Program-made: the position numbers and the translations under genes
The notes under the pieces: generated by a model
Database searches by the model: none
Seen by the model: the letters and a program-made list of their open reading frames with translations, nothing else
What the model was told of the DNA's origin: nothing
In this document: positions 6,988 to 15,822 of the stretch, in pieces
How the letters are laid out: every line of letters starts with the position of its first letter
How positions within the stretch are numbered: position 1 is the first letter of the stretch
NCBI RefSeq assembly: GCF_003646465.1
Contig: NZ_QZEX01000009.1
Location: forward strand, 122,142 to 186,141
Origin: Chachezhania antarctica
GTDB taxonomy: Bacteria; Pseudomonadota; Alphaproteobacteria; Rhodobacterales; Rhodobacteraceae
DNA: 64,000 bases
Direction of reading: 5' to 3'

Positions 6988-8603
6988 GTTTCTTCAAAAC
7001 GCGCTCGATTGATGGCAATCGTGACCAAGCTGTTGAAATCGCGAATAACCTCGCTGCAGCCAATCTGATGTCAGGCAATGAGCCCAGATCCGATGCCTAT
7101 TACGAAAACCTGACGGTCGGTGAATTCCGAAGCGAGGTCATCGAAGCCCTGGATGCGATAGATTCGGTCGATCTGGACTTGATTCGATCCGCGCTGGCAG
7201 ACCCCGCCTTTCGCGCAACCGTGCCGGCCGAACTGCTGGCGACCGTCGACGAGGTTCTCAAAAATGGCTTGGCCGACTGTCGGGCTGTGCTGGTGGACAG
7301 CCTGGAACCGACATACGGCCTGGATCTCTTCACGCCGATGAGCCAAGTCTTCGCCGCCGAAGACGCCAGGTTTTCCGACCTGGACGACCGGGTTCGCCGC
7401 AAGGACATCCGCGACTGGGTCGAGACCGCGTCGGATGGCATCACGTCGCGCGGCGGCAGGATCGAAGGTGATGGTGACGAGCTGACCTTCACATCGCACA
7501 CCTGGCGGCAGGATCCGGAAACCGGCGTCTATGTCGACGACAACGACACCTCGGGGAAGAGCTTTTATGAACAGGTCGGTGATTTCTTCGCGCACAGCAT
7601 GCTTGCCGGCATCGCGACCCTGCCCGGCAAGGCCGGAAGGCTGGCGCAGGGCATCAAGACGGTTGAGGACGCCAGACGGACCGAAGAAATCATCGACAAA
7701 AACGGTGACCGGATCACAGACCTTCTCGAGCGCGACGCGCCGGACGCGCTCAACGGTCATATAAGCCCTGAAGAGCTCTGGGCGCGCACCGTACGCACAA
7801 TGAAAGACTATGTCCTGGAACTTTTCGAGTTTGGTCCGTCCAAGCCCGATATCCAGCTGAAAATGGGGTATGGTGCCCGCCATTCGGATGCGAGCTTCGT
7901 TGTCGCCATGGATGGCAGCTCACTTGACGGGTCGTCTCACGGCGACCGCTTTCTGCTGGGCAGCGGATCCTCGAAGTTCCGCGCAGGCGCGGGCGAAGAC
8001 GTGGTCTTCGGCATGGCGGGCTCCGACAAGATCTTCGGGGGCGCGTCCAATGACATTCTTCACGGCGGTGCCGGAAAGGACAAGTTGGTCGGGGGGCGCG
8101 GATCGGATGCGCTGGACGGCGGCCGCGGCGCCGACAAGGTCAAGGGCAATGGCGGGCGTGACCTGATCTACGGCGAGAACGGCCGCGATAAGCTGTGGGG
8201 CGGCAAAGGAAGCGACGAGCTTTACGGAGAAAAGGGATCGGATCGCCTTTGGGGCAGTCGGGGACAGGATCTGCTTGACGGCGGCGCGGGTGCGGATCGT
8301 CTGTTCGGCAACGGCCAAAAGGACTACCTGATCGGGGGCCGCGGAACTGACCGGCTTTCCGGCGGTGGTGGCAACGACGTTTTCATCTTCGAAACGAAGC
8401 GGGACGGACGCGACACGATCCGGGATTTCGAGATCGGCGATCAGATCCTTCTGCAGAGTAGCAGGGCGCGCCAGGTTACGGTCGGACGCGAAGACGGTGA
8501 TGTCATCGTCGCTCACAAGGGTGGGACGATCACCATCGCCGATGCGAAGGCAAGCGATGTCCGCGACGCCATCATCTACGATGGCATGGATATCCTGATC
8601 TGA
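6984..8603 (+). CDS. RTX-repeat (hemolysin-type calcium-binding) secreted protein
   Basis: A 539-residue protein with a unique N-terminal part of about 310 residues and then, from about residue 312 to 460, tandem glycine-aspartate nonapeptides of the GGxGxDxLxG type (GGAGKDKLVGG, GGRGADKVKGN, GGAGADRLFGN and others). These bind calcium and fold as a parallel beta roll outside the cell. The C-terminus (GGGGNDVFIFE, DTIRDFEIGDQI) is of the kind recognised by type I secretion systems. There is no N-terminal signal peptide, in keeping with type I export. The start at 6984 has AGAGG 8 bp upstream; an upstream extension reads as noise. No HlyB/HlyD/TolC genes adjoin. I do not recognise the N-terminal domain, so the activity of the secreted protein is unknown. 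Confidence 0.85.
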   Translation: MSFFKTRSIDGNRDQAVEIANNLAAANLMSGNEPRSDAYYENLTVGEFRSEVIEALDAIDSVDLDLIRSALADPAFRATVPAELLATVDEVLKNGLADCRAVLVDSLEPTYGLDLFTPMSQVFAAEDARFSDLDDRVRRKDIRDWVETASDGITSRGGRIEGDGDELTFTSHTWRQDPETGVYVDDNDTSGKSFYEQVGDFFAHSMLAGIATLPGKAGRLAQGIKTVEDARRTEEIIDKNGDRITDLLERDAPDALNGHISPEELWARTVRTMKDYVLELFEFGPSKPDIQLKMGYGARHSDASFVVAMDGSSLDGSSHGDRFLLGSGSSKFRAGAGEDVVFGMAGSDKIFGGASNDILHGGAGKDKLVGGRGSDALDGGRGADKVKGNGGRDLIYGENGRDKLWGGKGSDELYGEKGSDRLWGSRGQDLLDGGAGADRLFGNGQKDYLIGGRGTDRLSGGGGNDVFIFETKRDGRDTIRDFEIGDQILLQSSRARQVTVGREDGDVIVAHKGGTITIADAKASDVRDAIIYDGMDILI

Positions 8604-8997
8604 CGCCGACATTTCCCGCTTAAGACCGAACCGACGGCGAGAGGAACAGCCTGATCGTCCTTTTCCGTCACCCCGGTGGTCACGGACGGGTTGAGCCGGG
8701 CAGACCCTCCTGCCGCCTGTATGGCCAATACGGATAGGGTGCAGCCACGGCGCTGGATTTATCGAATGCCGCGATCTGTTCCGCGCGCCGATGATGACCG
8801 GAGCATTGCAGGCCGCTGTAGCAACCTGTTCAGCGCAATCTGCGGGACGGTCCGGCCCGTTTCGGCCGCGTTGGTGTCGAGCGTGTGGACGACTGTTTCG
8901 GGATGCTTGTCTTCGGTCGGCGGACCAAGGCTGGCCGTTCCATGCAGGCGGCTGCTGTCGGGGAGAGGTGGCCCGCGATGGACCGCGCCGGCACCCG
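8604..8997. other. Intergenic, nothing recognised
   Basis: About 390 bases between the convergent RTX and TetR genes. Short open frames on both strands are arginine-rich shadows without ribosome-binding sites. I see no convincing terminator hairpin or remnant. Confidence 0.5.
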
Positions 8998-9555
8998 TCA
9001 GACGTTGCGAGCGGCGTTCAGGATTTCGTCCTGAAGGTCTGGGTCGGACACGGCGCGCGCCAGCACCATGCTGCCGATCATCTGCGCCATCGCGCGCAGC
9101 GCAGCGCCACGTGCGTCAGCATCGCCTTCACCTTCCAGCCGGCGAGCCAGATCCGCAACTTGTCGCTCCACCGCGGCTGTGAACACATCCTGCAAGGGCG
9201 CGCCGTGTCGCGGTGCCTCGGCCGCGAGCGTGGCGAAGGTGCACCCCCGGTCACGGGCGTTCAGATGATCCTGCGACAGATACCAATCGCGCAATGTGGG
9301 CAGGGGATCGCCTCCGACTGCGTGCAGTGTCCGCTCCCAGTAGTCGAAGTTCTGTTTCAGCGCCTGCTCCGTCGCCTCGGCAATCAGCGCATCCTTGCTG
9401 TCGAATTGCTTGTAGAATCCGCCATGGGTCATCCCGGCCGACTTCATCAGGCCCGCAACCCCGATCCCGTCATAGCCATTGGACCGGAATTCCCGGCTGG
9501 CAGCATCTACCACCTTCCGGCGGTTCTTCGCAGCGACATCGCGGCTGACCCTCAT
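8998..9555 (-). CDS. TetR/AcrR-family transcriptional regulator
   Basis: A 185-residue repressor. The N-terminal helix-turn-helix runs from RRKVVDAASREFRSNGYDGI through GLMKSAGMTHGGFYKQFDSKDALIAEA (about residues 10-60), the classic TetR pattern. The C-terminal part is helical (TFATLAAEAPRH, AMAQMIGSMVLARAV), as in regulators sensing electrophiles or aromatic compounds. The start at 9555 has the strong site GGAGGAAAG upstream; an extension to 9675 is rejected. It lies downstream of the AhpD-like gene on the same strand and near a PaaI-type thioesterase. A short dyad at 9594-9615 may be its operator. The ligand is unknown. Confidence 0.88.
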   Translation of the reverse strand: MRVSRDVAAKNRRKVVDAASREFRSNGYDGIGVAGLMKSAGMTHGGFYKQFDSKDALIAEATEQALKQNFDYWERTLHAVGGDPLPTLRDWYLSQDHLNARDRGCTFATLAAEAPRHGAPLQDVFTAAVERQVADLARRLEGEGDADARGAALRAMAQMIGSMVLARAVSDPDLQDEILNAARNV

Positions 9556-9593
9556 CGCGTTCTCTTTCCTCCCGCGGCCCTGTGGGGCCTGAA

Positions 9594-9615
9594 TTAGAAT
9601 ATGGATTGAATCTAA
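9594..9615. promoter_or_regulatory. Possible TetR operator
   Basis: The inverted repeat TTAGA-N12-TCTAA lies 39-60 bp upstream of the tetR start in an otherwise GC-rich stretch. Position and symmetry suit autoregulation, but the arms are only 5 bp, so this is tentative. Confidence 0.25.
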
Positions 9616-9671
9616 ACCCACCCCATTCAAATGCAAGCGGTCCCGGCAGACCGGCAGAGACCGTCGGGCCT

Positions 9672-10235
9672 TCACCAGACCGACACGCCCTCGCCCCAGG
9701 CGAACTTGCGGAACGGCTTATCCAGGGGGACCTGTGCAAGGTGGCTCGTGTAGTTCGACATGACTTTCTGCGCACAGGCAAGGATCACCTCCAGCACGTT
9801 GCGTTGTGTGTAGCCTGCGTCAAGGAACGCCTGCACGTCATCGGCGCCCAGCACCCCCCGTTCGCGCACCATCTCCAACGCGAAGGCTCGCAGCGCTTCC
9901 AGCCTTGCGGTCGGCAAGGGCGTCCCGTCGCGCAGGGCGTCGGTGATTGCGTCGCTGACCCGCATCTGCCGTGCAATGGCGGTGTGGGCCGGAACGCAGT
10001 ATATGCAATTGTGCTCCACATTGATCGCCTGCCACAGGACGGTGACTTCCTTCGCCGAAAAACTGGACGTGGCGACCAGTTCGTGAAGGCGCAGATAGGC
10101 CTCCAGCAGGCCCGGCGCCTCGGCCATGACGGCCTGAAGGTTCAGAACCGCGCAATAGCTGGCCTTTGCCTTCGCCATCAGAGGTTTGCTGGCCTCAGGC
10201 GCGGTGTCTTCGGTGTGAAGCGTGAAATCCGTCAT
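9672..10235 (-). CDS. AhpD-like / carboxymuconolactone decarboxylase family protein
   Basis: A 187-residue protein of the AhpD-like fold. The motif EHNCIYCVPAH (about residues 74-84) carries the redox CxxC (Cys77, Cys80) and adjacent histidines used by alkylhydroperoxidase D to relay protons and electrons. The downstream helices (VSDAITDALRDGTPL, LEALRAFALEMVRERG, QRNVLEVILACAQKVMSNYTSHLA) fit the peroxidase-related subfamily. It probably acts in the cytosol against peroxides or as a thiol oxidoreductase. It precedes the tetR gene on the same strand and is divergent from a PaaI-type thioesterase, so the three genes may form one TetR-controlled unit. No membrane segment or signal is present. 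Confidence 0.85.
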   Translation of the reverse strand: MTDFTLHTEDTAPEASKPLMAKAKASYCAVLNLQAVMAEAPGLLEAYLRLHELVATSSFSAKEVTVLWQAINVEHNCIYCVPAHTAIARQMRVSDAITDALRDGTPLPTARLEALRAFALEMVRERGVLGADDVQAFLDAGYTQRNVLEVILACAQKVMSNYTSHLAQVPLDKPFRKFAWGEGVSVW

Positions 10236-10308
10236 CGGTCTCGTGCTTTCCTTCGGTCAGGCCGGCGTGGCCCGCCGCTGCGTCAATTTATTACTGAACG
10301 AATCTATA

Positions 10309-10336
10309 TTGACCATTTGGATGTTGTTCATAATCT
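10309..10336 (+). promoter_or_regulatory. Promoter candidate for the PaaI-type thioesterase
   Basis: TTGACC (10309-10314) and TAATCT (10331-10336) with a 16-bp spacer lie in an AT-rich island between the divergent AhpD-like and thioesterase genes, about 60 bp before the thioesterase start. No experimental support. Confidence 0.4.
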
Positions 10337-10394
10337 TAAAGCGATGCTGAACACAATCGAAAACCAGACCTCGGCCCCGACAAGGAACACCAGA

Positions 10395-10922
10395 ATGAAC
10401 GAGCAACACTCCTCCCCGGACATCTTCGCGACGGCCGCGATGCCCGATGTGCCGTTCGGCCTTGCCCGGCCGGATCAGGTCGCGACGCTGAGCGGACTCG
10501 AGATCCTGTCCCGCATCCCTACGGGAGAGCTTCCGGCCCCCACCATGGCGCGCACGCTGCAGCAATGGCCCGTTTCTGCCAGCGCCGGGCATGTGGAATT
10601 TCGTGGCGACCCGTCGGCCGAGTACCTGAACCCGATGGGGCTGGTGCATGGCGGCTGGACGATGGCGCTTCTGGACAGTGCGCTGGGATGCGCCGTGCAG
10701 ACGCTGCTGGAACCGGGTGAGACCTATGTCAGCCTCGGGACCGAGGTGAAGTTCCTGCGTCCCGTGCTGGCCGATATCGGACAGGTCCGTGCATTGGCAA
10801 ATGTGGTGTCACGCGGGCGGCGAACGGCCACGGCTGACGCACGGGTCGAAGACCGAAAAGGCCGGATCCTGGCCACCGGGACGACCACCTGCTTTCTGGA
10901 CCGGATGAGCAGGCCAGACTGA
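10395..10922 (+). CDS. PaaI-family hotdog-fold thioesterase
   Basis: A 175-residue acyl-CoA thioesterase of the PaaI/4HBT_3 type. The hotdog signature is clear: NPMGLVHGGWTMALLDSALG (about residues 79-98), with the HGG turn at the start of the central helix and Asp94 as the likely catalytic acid, followed by the strand pair YVSLGTEVKFLRPV and the final GRILATGTTTCF. Such enzymes release aromatic or medium-chain acids from CoA and rescue CoA during phenylacetate-like catabolism. The start at 10395 has AAGGA 8 bp upstream; the in-frame ATG at 10344 lacks a site. It is divergent from the AhpD-like gene. The acyl substrate cannot be deduced. Confidence 0.88.
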   Translation: MNEQHSSPDIFATAAMPDVPFGLARPDQVATLSGLEILSRIPTGELPAPTMARTLQQWPVSASAGHVEFRGDPSAEYLNPMGLVHGGWTMALLDSALGCAVQTLLEPGETYVSLGTEVKFLRPVLADIGQVRALANVVSRGRRTATADARVEDRKGRILATGTTTCFLDRMSRPD

Positions 10923-11084
10923 CAGGCAGTGGTCGATCGGCGTGATATCACCCCCTGTCATTGCACCTGGGAAGCGGCGCTTAACTGCGACCTTCGCCCC
11001 AAAATCGCCGCATCTCGAACGATTTAAAAATGTCGAATAGGTTGCCTTTTCCATTGTCACAAGGACAGGGAAACCTTTGCGGGG

Positions 11085-11138
11085 TGCATAGGCGACGATC
11101 TCGAGAGGAAAGCGATAGCCTTTCAGGCTTGGCATCAT
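11085..11138 (-). pseudogene. Possible N-terminal scrap of an IS6-family transposase
   Basis: On the minus strand from 11138 the frame reads MMPSLKGYRFPLEIVAYA and then degenerates. This resembles the conserved start of IS6-family transposases (F-K-G-x-x-F-P-x-E-x-I). Only about 18 residues remain and no terminal repeats were found. The rest of 10923-11206 holds nothing recognisable. Confidence 0.3.
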
Positions 11139-11206
11139 GCAAGGTATTTTGTCCCCATTGCCTATGTGACAGCCGACGGGCAAACAAGTTGGCTATCCCG
11201 TCGCCG

Positions 11207-12583
11207 TCACTCAGCAGCTTGCAACGGACGCGAAGGCGTCTGCGACGCGGGCGTGTTGAAATACCCGTCCTTCAGCTCGGGCCAGCCCATGTGCTTGCGC
11301 AGCTTTTTGAATTCGGCCCCCAGCGCATCGATATTCGCGTAGGTCGCGTGGCGGTCGCTGTCCACGTAGTTCACACCACCACCCAGGTCAGGCGTGTAGG
11401 TTTGCATGCGTTTCTGGAGTTTGGCCCACACGGCAGGATCCTCGCGTTGTGCGCAGATCGTTCGACCGATCAGATCGGCCATACCATCAAACATCTTGTA
11501 GATACCGCCGTTGGTTTCTGTAAACCCGAGCCCGAAAAGCTGGGGGTTCACGCGGCTGAACATCTGCAGATAGTTGTCAGGACGATCCCCCTTCCAGCTG
11601 AATGCGGCTTTGTCGACGTAAGGTACCTGCCATTCATAGCCTGTCGCGCAAATCACCAGATCAACATTTTCGCGGCTGCCGTCGCTGAAGACGACCTCTT
11701 TGCCATCCAATCGGTCTACATCCCCTTTTGCAGTCAGATCCCCATGGCTGAGATAATGAAGCAGTTGCGAGTTGACGATCGGGTGGCTTTCAAAAATCTT
11801 GTGGTCGGGTTTGGGAAGACCAAGGCGCGTCACATCGCCATTGATCAACCGTAACATGCCGTGAAGCACTTTCTGGGCCAGCCACATGGGCAAATGTGGA
11901 CCTTCATGCGCGAAGACATCCGCCGGCTTGCCCATGATATGCTTTGGAATGAAGTGATAGCCGCGCCGCACGCTGATAAAGCTCGCGTCGCTCGCGATCG
12001 CGGCGTCACATGCTATATCGCATCCGGAATTACCGGCGCCGACGATCAGAACCTTCTTGCCGCGAAATTCGTCCAGGTGTCTGTAGCTATTCGCATGACG
12101 TATTTCGCCGTCAAACGTTTCGGTATCCTTGGCCCAATCGGGCAGTTTGGGGTGCCAGGTCGTGCCCGAAACACAAACCAGCCAGCGATAGTGACGTGTC
12201 TCTTCGTTTGATAGCTTTACCTCCCAGGTGCCGTCGACAAAGCTGGCTCCTGTGACTTCCGTATTGAAGGTGATGTGATCGTACAGCCCATAGTGGCTGG
12301 CGAAGCTCTTCATGTACTCGAAGATCTGACGATTTGAGGGATAGTCGGGATAGTGATCCGGCATCGGGAAGTCCCAAAAATAGGACTGCGTCTTTGACGA
12401 GATGAAATGCGCGGACGCGTACATCGGCGTGCCCGGGTTTTTCAGGTCCCAGATGCCGCCGACTTCGCTGTGGCGTTCGAACACATCGAAGTCGATGCCA
12501 AGGTTCTTGAACGCCCGCGCCAGTGCAAGACCGCCCGGTCCCGCTCCGACGATGCACGCTTTCTGATTTTCGGCAGGTGTCAT
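11207..12583 (-). CDS. Flavin-containing monooxygenase
   Basis: A 458-residue class B flavoprotein monooxygenase. It has an FAD-binding GAGPGG (residues 13-18) followed by the Glu of FDVFERH, the FMO fingerprint FDGEIRHANSY (FxGxxxHxxxY; Baeyer-Villiger enzymes end in W/P here), and a second NADPH Rossmann motif GAGNSG. LVICATGYEW near the C-terminal third is the conserved ATGY motif. Members oxygenate soft nucleophiles (amines, sulfides) or ketones using NADPH and O2; trimethylamine and indole are among known substrates, and none can be singled out here. The start at 12583 has GGAGAA upstream. The gene is divergent from a TetR regulator, which probably represses it. Confidence 0.88.
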   Translation of the reverse strand: MTPAENQKACIVGAGPGGLALARAFKNLGIDFDVFERHSEVGGIWDLKNPGTPMYASAHFISSKTQSYFWDFPMPDHYPDYPSNRQIFEYMKSFASHYGLYDHITFNTEVTGASFVDGTWEVKLSNEETRHYRWLVCVSGTTWHPKLPDWAKDTETFDGEIRHANSYRHLDEFRGKKVLIVGAGNSGCDIACDAAIASDASFISVRRGYHFIPKHIMGKPADVFAHEGPHLPMWLAQKVLHGMLRLINGDVTRLGLPKPDHKIFESHPIVNSQLLHYLSHGDLTAKGDVDRLDGKEVVFSDGSRENVDLVICATGYEWQVPYVDKAAFSWKGDRPDNYLQMFSRVNPQLFGLGFTETNGGIYKMFDGMADLIGRTICAQREDPAVWAKLQKRMQTYTPDLGGGVNYVDSDRHATYANIDALGAEFKKLRKHMGWPELKDGYFNTPASQTPSRPLQAAE

Positions 12584-12616
12584 GGCCTCATTCTCCAATA
12601 TGAGCAAGCATCATGT

Positions 12617-12651
12617 TTGACTATTGTGATAGATCCTCATATTTTGAAAAT
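12617..12651 (+). promoter_or_regulatory. Divergent promoter/operator between monooxygenase and TetR gene
   Basis: TTGACT (12617-12622) and TATTTT (12640-12645), 17 bp apart, point towards the tetR gene. The -10 overlaps the perfect dyad ATTTTGAAAAT (12641-12651). Location between a TetR gene and its divergent target makes it a candidate operator. Confidence 0.4.
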
Positions 12652-12682
12652 CAATGTATTTTCGCACTCAGGGGTTGCCGGC

Positions 12683-13309
12683 ATGGCTGACGCATCCATC
12701 GAAGTCAGAAAACGCCCAGTGCAAGCCCGCAGCAGAGCGCGGGTTGATGCAATTCTGGACGCGGCACGAGACATCATTTCAGACGTCGGAAGCGATGGCA
12801 TGAAGATGAACGCGCTTGCCCAGCAGGCAGGCGTGCCGATCGGGACGGTCTACCAATTTTTTCCGAACAAATCCGCGGTGATACACACGCTGGTTCAGAC
12901 AACGCTGGAATCGCTCAGCGACGCACTTCGGGACCAGTTCAAAGACGCTGCCAGCGTTGAAGATGTTGCCGAGCGGATGGGGACAGCCATCAGAAATTAC
13001 TGCAGGTATCTTTGTGACGAACCGGTTCTCAGCGATATCCTGTCCTCGACCCAGGGCGACAGGAATCTAAGGGATATCGACCGTCAGGACAGCCTGCGAA
13101 ACGGCAAGATGCTGTTTGACGTCGTTGCACCCTTCATTGCCGATACGGAGCACGAAGCGCTCAACGTGATGTGTTTCAGGGTCGTTCATCTGACCGGATC
13201 GCTGGCCCGCTTGTGCAGCACAATCGACAGTAAGACAGCGACGATGATGCAGGATCAGTTCATCAAAAGCGCCCAACATGATCTGAAATCGTTCCGCAAA
13301 GCGGGATAG
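12683..13309 (+). CDS. TetR/AcrR-family transcriptional regulator
   Basis: A 208-residue regulator. RSRARVDAILDAARDIISDV followed by NALAQQAGVPIGTVYQFFPNKSAVIHTL (about residues 18-70) is a textbook TetR helix-turn-helix with the GTVYQFFPNK recognition region. The C-terminal domain is helical and resembles the TetR_C group of regulators (ERMGTAIRNYCRYLCDEPVLSDILSS). The start at 12683 has AGGGG upstream. It is transcribed divergently from the flavin monooxygenase across an AT-rich 99-bp region with a dyad, which makes that gene the likely target. It has no partner downstream. Confidence 0.88.
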   Translation: MADASIEVRKRPVQARSRARVDAILDAARDIISDVGSDGMKMNALAQQAGVPIGTVYQFFPNKSAVIHTLVQTTLESLSDALRDQFKDAASVEDVAERMGTAIRNYCRYLCDEPVLSDILSSTQGDRNLRDIDRQDSLRNGKMLFDVVAPFIADTEHEALNVMCFRVVHLTGSLARLCSTIDSKTATMMQDQFIKSAQHDLKSFRKAG

Positions 13310-13599
13310 AATCCAGTCAACCCTGTCAAATCCGGGACACCCCCTGCCTGGCTCCGCACCATCCAAACCGATAGCCGAGAAGCTTCAAACCGCGACAGTT
13401 GCATTCCAAACTGACACGGTTCAGATCAATGAACTTCGCCAAATTCATAAAATCAGGCGAACTCCACCTCGTCCGTCTTCCACTCGCAAACAACACCCGC
13501 AATCCTGCTCTCCTGTATTCGTTTATAGGCCCAGATGCGGCCTTTTCTGACCCCTTTGCCAAGCCTCTTGTCACGCCTTGAGCGGTCCAGCACTCGGAT

Positions 13600-13732
13600 C
13601 GGCGTGTCGTCAGACAAAGTAGGTCGAACGCGCGATCCCGGCCTTGCGGCAGATCTAGGCGAACGACGTGCTTTCCTCGCCCTGCTTCAGAACGATCGGT
13701 TTCCGCGCCTCCGTGAACTTCGATGCCTTCAT
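13600..13732 (-). pseudogene. IS3-family OrfA transposase remnant
   Basis: From 13732 on the minus strand the frame reads MKASKFTEARKPIVLKQGEE, then TSFA, a stop codon, ICRKAGIARSTYFV and another stop. This is the N-terminal helix-turn-helix of an IS3-family OrfA, broken by two in-frame stops. No OrfB or terminal repeats survive. The surrounding stretch 13310-13900 contains no other recognisable gene. Confidence 0.7.
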
Positions 13733-13900
13733 GCGATTTCACTCCTTTCCCAGACAAGAAAGCTTGGCGGGAAACGCTAGCTTCAAACTCTCCAGATTTC
13801 AGAGGGCGGAGCAGGTCTTCGGCGCTGCGAAAATGACGACCACGTCGCGCGACCGTGCGCCATGCGTCCTGCGGATCTGAAAGACAATGCTCGCCCGGGA

Positions 13901-15010
13901 TCAGCCTTCGGACAATCCGAGAGTTCGCTTCAATTGTTGCGTGTCAATCGCCCTGCAAATCCCTGCTGCCGAGCGGGCCAACGGCGTGTCATCTGCGGCG
14001 CAAAGTGCGTTCAGGACAGCTTCTTCCACGGCCTCAACCGCGGCAAGATAGACCGGGTCCAGTTCCTCGTCATTCAGAACTGTCATCTGCCGCCAGGGAC
14101 CGGAAAGTTGCGGCAAGGGCATTTCGTTCGCTGTCGAGAACGCGAGGAAGATATCTCCTGAATTGTTGCCACCGGGGGTACCGCCGCGGCCTATGCCGAT
14201 GGCCGCACGCCGGGCCAGCCGTTCGAGCTGCCCGGGCGACAGAGGCAGGTCAGTTCCGAGGATCACGATGATCGAGCCGCGTTCCGTCACCATATCGAGG
14301 ATCCGGTCCTCGGTCATTACCTCGCCCACGCGCGTCCCGGCGACTGTCAGCCAGGGTCTCAGCCCGTGGTTGGCCTGCACCAGCGCTCCCATCGTGAAGC
14401 GCTGCCCGTCAATGTCGACCACGCGCGACGACGTCCCGGTGCCACCCTTGAACTCGTAGCAGATCATCCCGGCCCCCCCCCCGGAATTACCCTCGCGCAC
14501 CGGTCCAGGCCTGGCGGCGTCAATCGCAGCACGGGCATGGACCTCGGTCACATGGAGACCGTTGATGTCGTTCAGTACGCCGTCATAGGTTTCCGCCACG
14601 ACTGGCATCGCCCACAGGTGATTGTCCTCCCACGTGGCGCCATACGTCTCGATCATCCAGCGTACGGCAGCCGTGTGGCAGGGACCGATGGCATGCGAGT
14701 TCGAGATCATGATCGGCCCGGCCAGCCAGCCGCCGTCGCGCACCCAATGCGATCCGGTCATCTCGCCATTGCCGTTCAGGCTGAACTGGCCCGCCCAGAC
14801 CGGTTTCGGTTTCGGGTCGCGGCCACGCGGCAGGATCGCCGTCACCCCGGTCTGCACCTGGATCCCGCGACTGGCCAGCGACGGATCCTGCGAGGACAGG
14901 AGTTCCACCCCGCCAACCTCGACCCCCGGCACATCGGTGATGGCATTCAGCGCACCGGGCGTGCCCGGCAACGGTATGCCCAGGTCCCGGGCGCGAGATT
15001 TGGTCGTCAT
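13901..15010 (-). CDS. P1-family aminopeptidase (DmpA/BapA type)
   Basis: A 369-residue N-terminal-nucleophile hydrolase related to L-aminopeptidase/D-esterase DmpA and the beta-peptidyl aminopeptidases. The precursor is expected to cleave itself at Asn283-Ser284 in GGNNSGDIFLAFSTAN, which frees Ser284 as the nucleophile; an Asn-Ser scissile bond is as in BapA, while DmpA uses Gly-Ser. Other family blocks are AITDVPGVEVGG near the start, SNSHAIGPCHTAAV, and EGNSGGGAGMICYEFKGGTG with a Gly-rich loop. There is no signal peptide. Its start overlaps the stop of the upstream permease gene (ATGA), so it is the last gene of the polyamine-type ABC operon. The imported substrate may therefore be a peptide- or amide-linked amine that this enzyme trims. 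Confidence 0.88.
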   Translation of the reverse strand: MTTKSRARDLGIPLPGTPGALNAITDVPGVEVGGVELLSSQDPSLASRGIQVQTGVTAILPRGRDPKPKPVWAGQFSLNGNGEMTGSHWVRDGGWLAGPIMISNSHAIGPCHTAAVRWMIETYGATWEDNHLWAMPVVAETYDGVLNDINGLHVTEVHARAAIDAARPGPVREGNSGGGAGMICYEFKGGTGTSSRVVDIDGQRFTMGALVQANHGLRPWLTVAGTRVGEVMTEDRILDMVTERGSIIVILGTDLPLSPGQLERLARRAAIGIGRGGTPGGNNSGDIFLAFSTANEMPLPQLSGPWRQMTVLNDEELDPVYLAAVEAVEEAVLNALCAADDTPLARSAAGICRAIDTQQLKRTLGLSEG

Positions 15011-15822
15011 TTCGTACGTCTCGATCTTAGGTAGAGCCCTACGCCCGCGATCACGATGGTGAAGAGCAGCATGAGGGTGGCGATGGCGTTGATCTCGGGC
15101 TTGATGCCGCGGCGAAGCATGCCCCAGATGTGGATGGGCAGCGTGGTGTTGCCCGTGCCGGCAACGAAATAGGTAATCACCAGGTCGTCCATCGATATGA
15201 TAAATGCCAGCAGCCAGCCGCCAAGGATCCCCGGCGCAATCCCGGGCAGCGTCACCTTGCGGAAGGTCTGCATCGGCGTGGCACCAAGATCGGCCGAAGC
15301 CTCTTCGAAGCTCGTGTCGAGATCGGCCAGCCGGGCCGAGACGGTCACGAAGACATAGGAGATGAGGAAGGTAGACTGGCCGATGATGATGGTCATGATC
15401 GACAGGTTCATCCCGATGGTGATGAAGAAGATCAGGAGCGCGATACCCAGCACGATGTCGGGCATGATCATCGGCACCATCATCAACGTCCGGTAGAAGC
15501 CCGCAAGCCGGAACCGGAAGCGCGCAACTGCGAGCGCCAGCGCGGTGCCGAACACCGACGCGAAGACCGAGGTCGAGAGCGCGACGGTAAGGCTGGTCCG
15601 GATCGCGGCATATAGCTGGGCGGAACTGTCGACATAGCTTGTGCTGTCGGTGATCGCCGTTTCATAACCGAAGATCTGGCGGTACCAGTCGAAGGTAAAG
15701 CCGCTCCACACCATCATGTTCAGGGTGTTGGCGTTGAAGGAATAGGCCACCACCAGAAGGATCGGCGCATAGATGAAGACGAAGAAAAGAAGCCCGTAAA
15801 GGGACAGCAGGCGGCGCAGCAT
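15007..15822 (-). CDS. ABC transporter permease, PotC-like
   Basis: A 271-residue inner-membrane subunit with six predicted hydrophobic segments, beginning LLSLYGLLFFVFIYAPILLVV. The ATPase-contact EAA loop is EASADLGATPMQTFRKVTLPGIAPGI, and the segment ending FIISMDDLVITYFVAG is typical of PotC/YdcV-type permeases for spermidine, putrescine and related amines. Its start shares one base with the stop of the PotB-like gene, and its stop overlaps the peptidase start, which indicates tight coupling. It pairs with the PotB-like permease to form the channel. Substrate by family only. Confidence 0.9.
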   Translation of the reverse strand: MLRRLLSLYGLLFFVFIYAPILLVVAYSFNANTLNMMVWSGFTFDWYRQIFGYETAITDSTSYVDSSAQLYAAIRTSLTVALSTSVFASVFGTALALAVARFRFRLAGFYRTLMMVPMIMPDIVLGIALLIFFITIGMNLSIMTIIIGQSTFLISYVFVTVSARLADLDTSFEEASADLGATPMQTFRKVTLPGIAPGILGGWLLAFIISMDDLVITYFVAGTGNTTLPIHIWGMLRRGIKPEINAIATLMLLFTIVIAGVGLYLRSRRTK

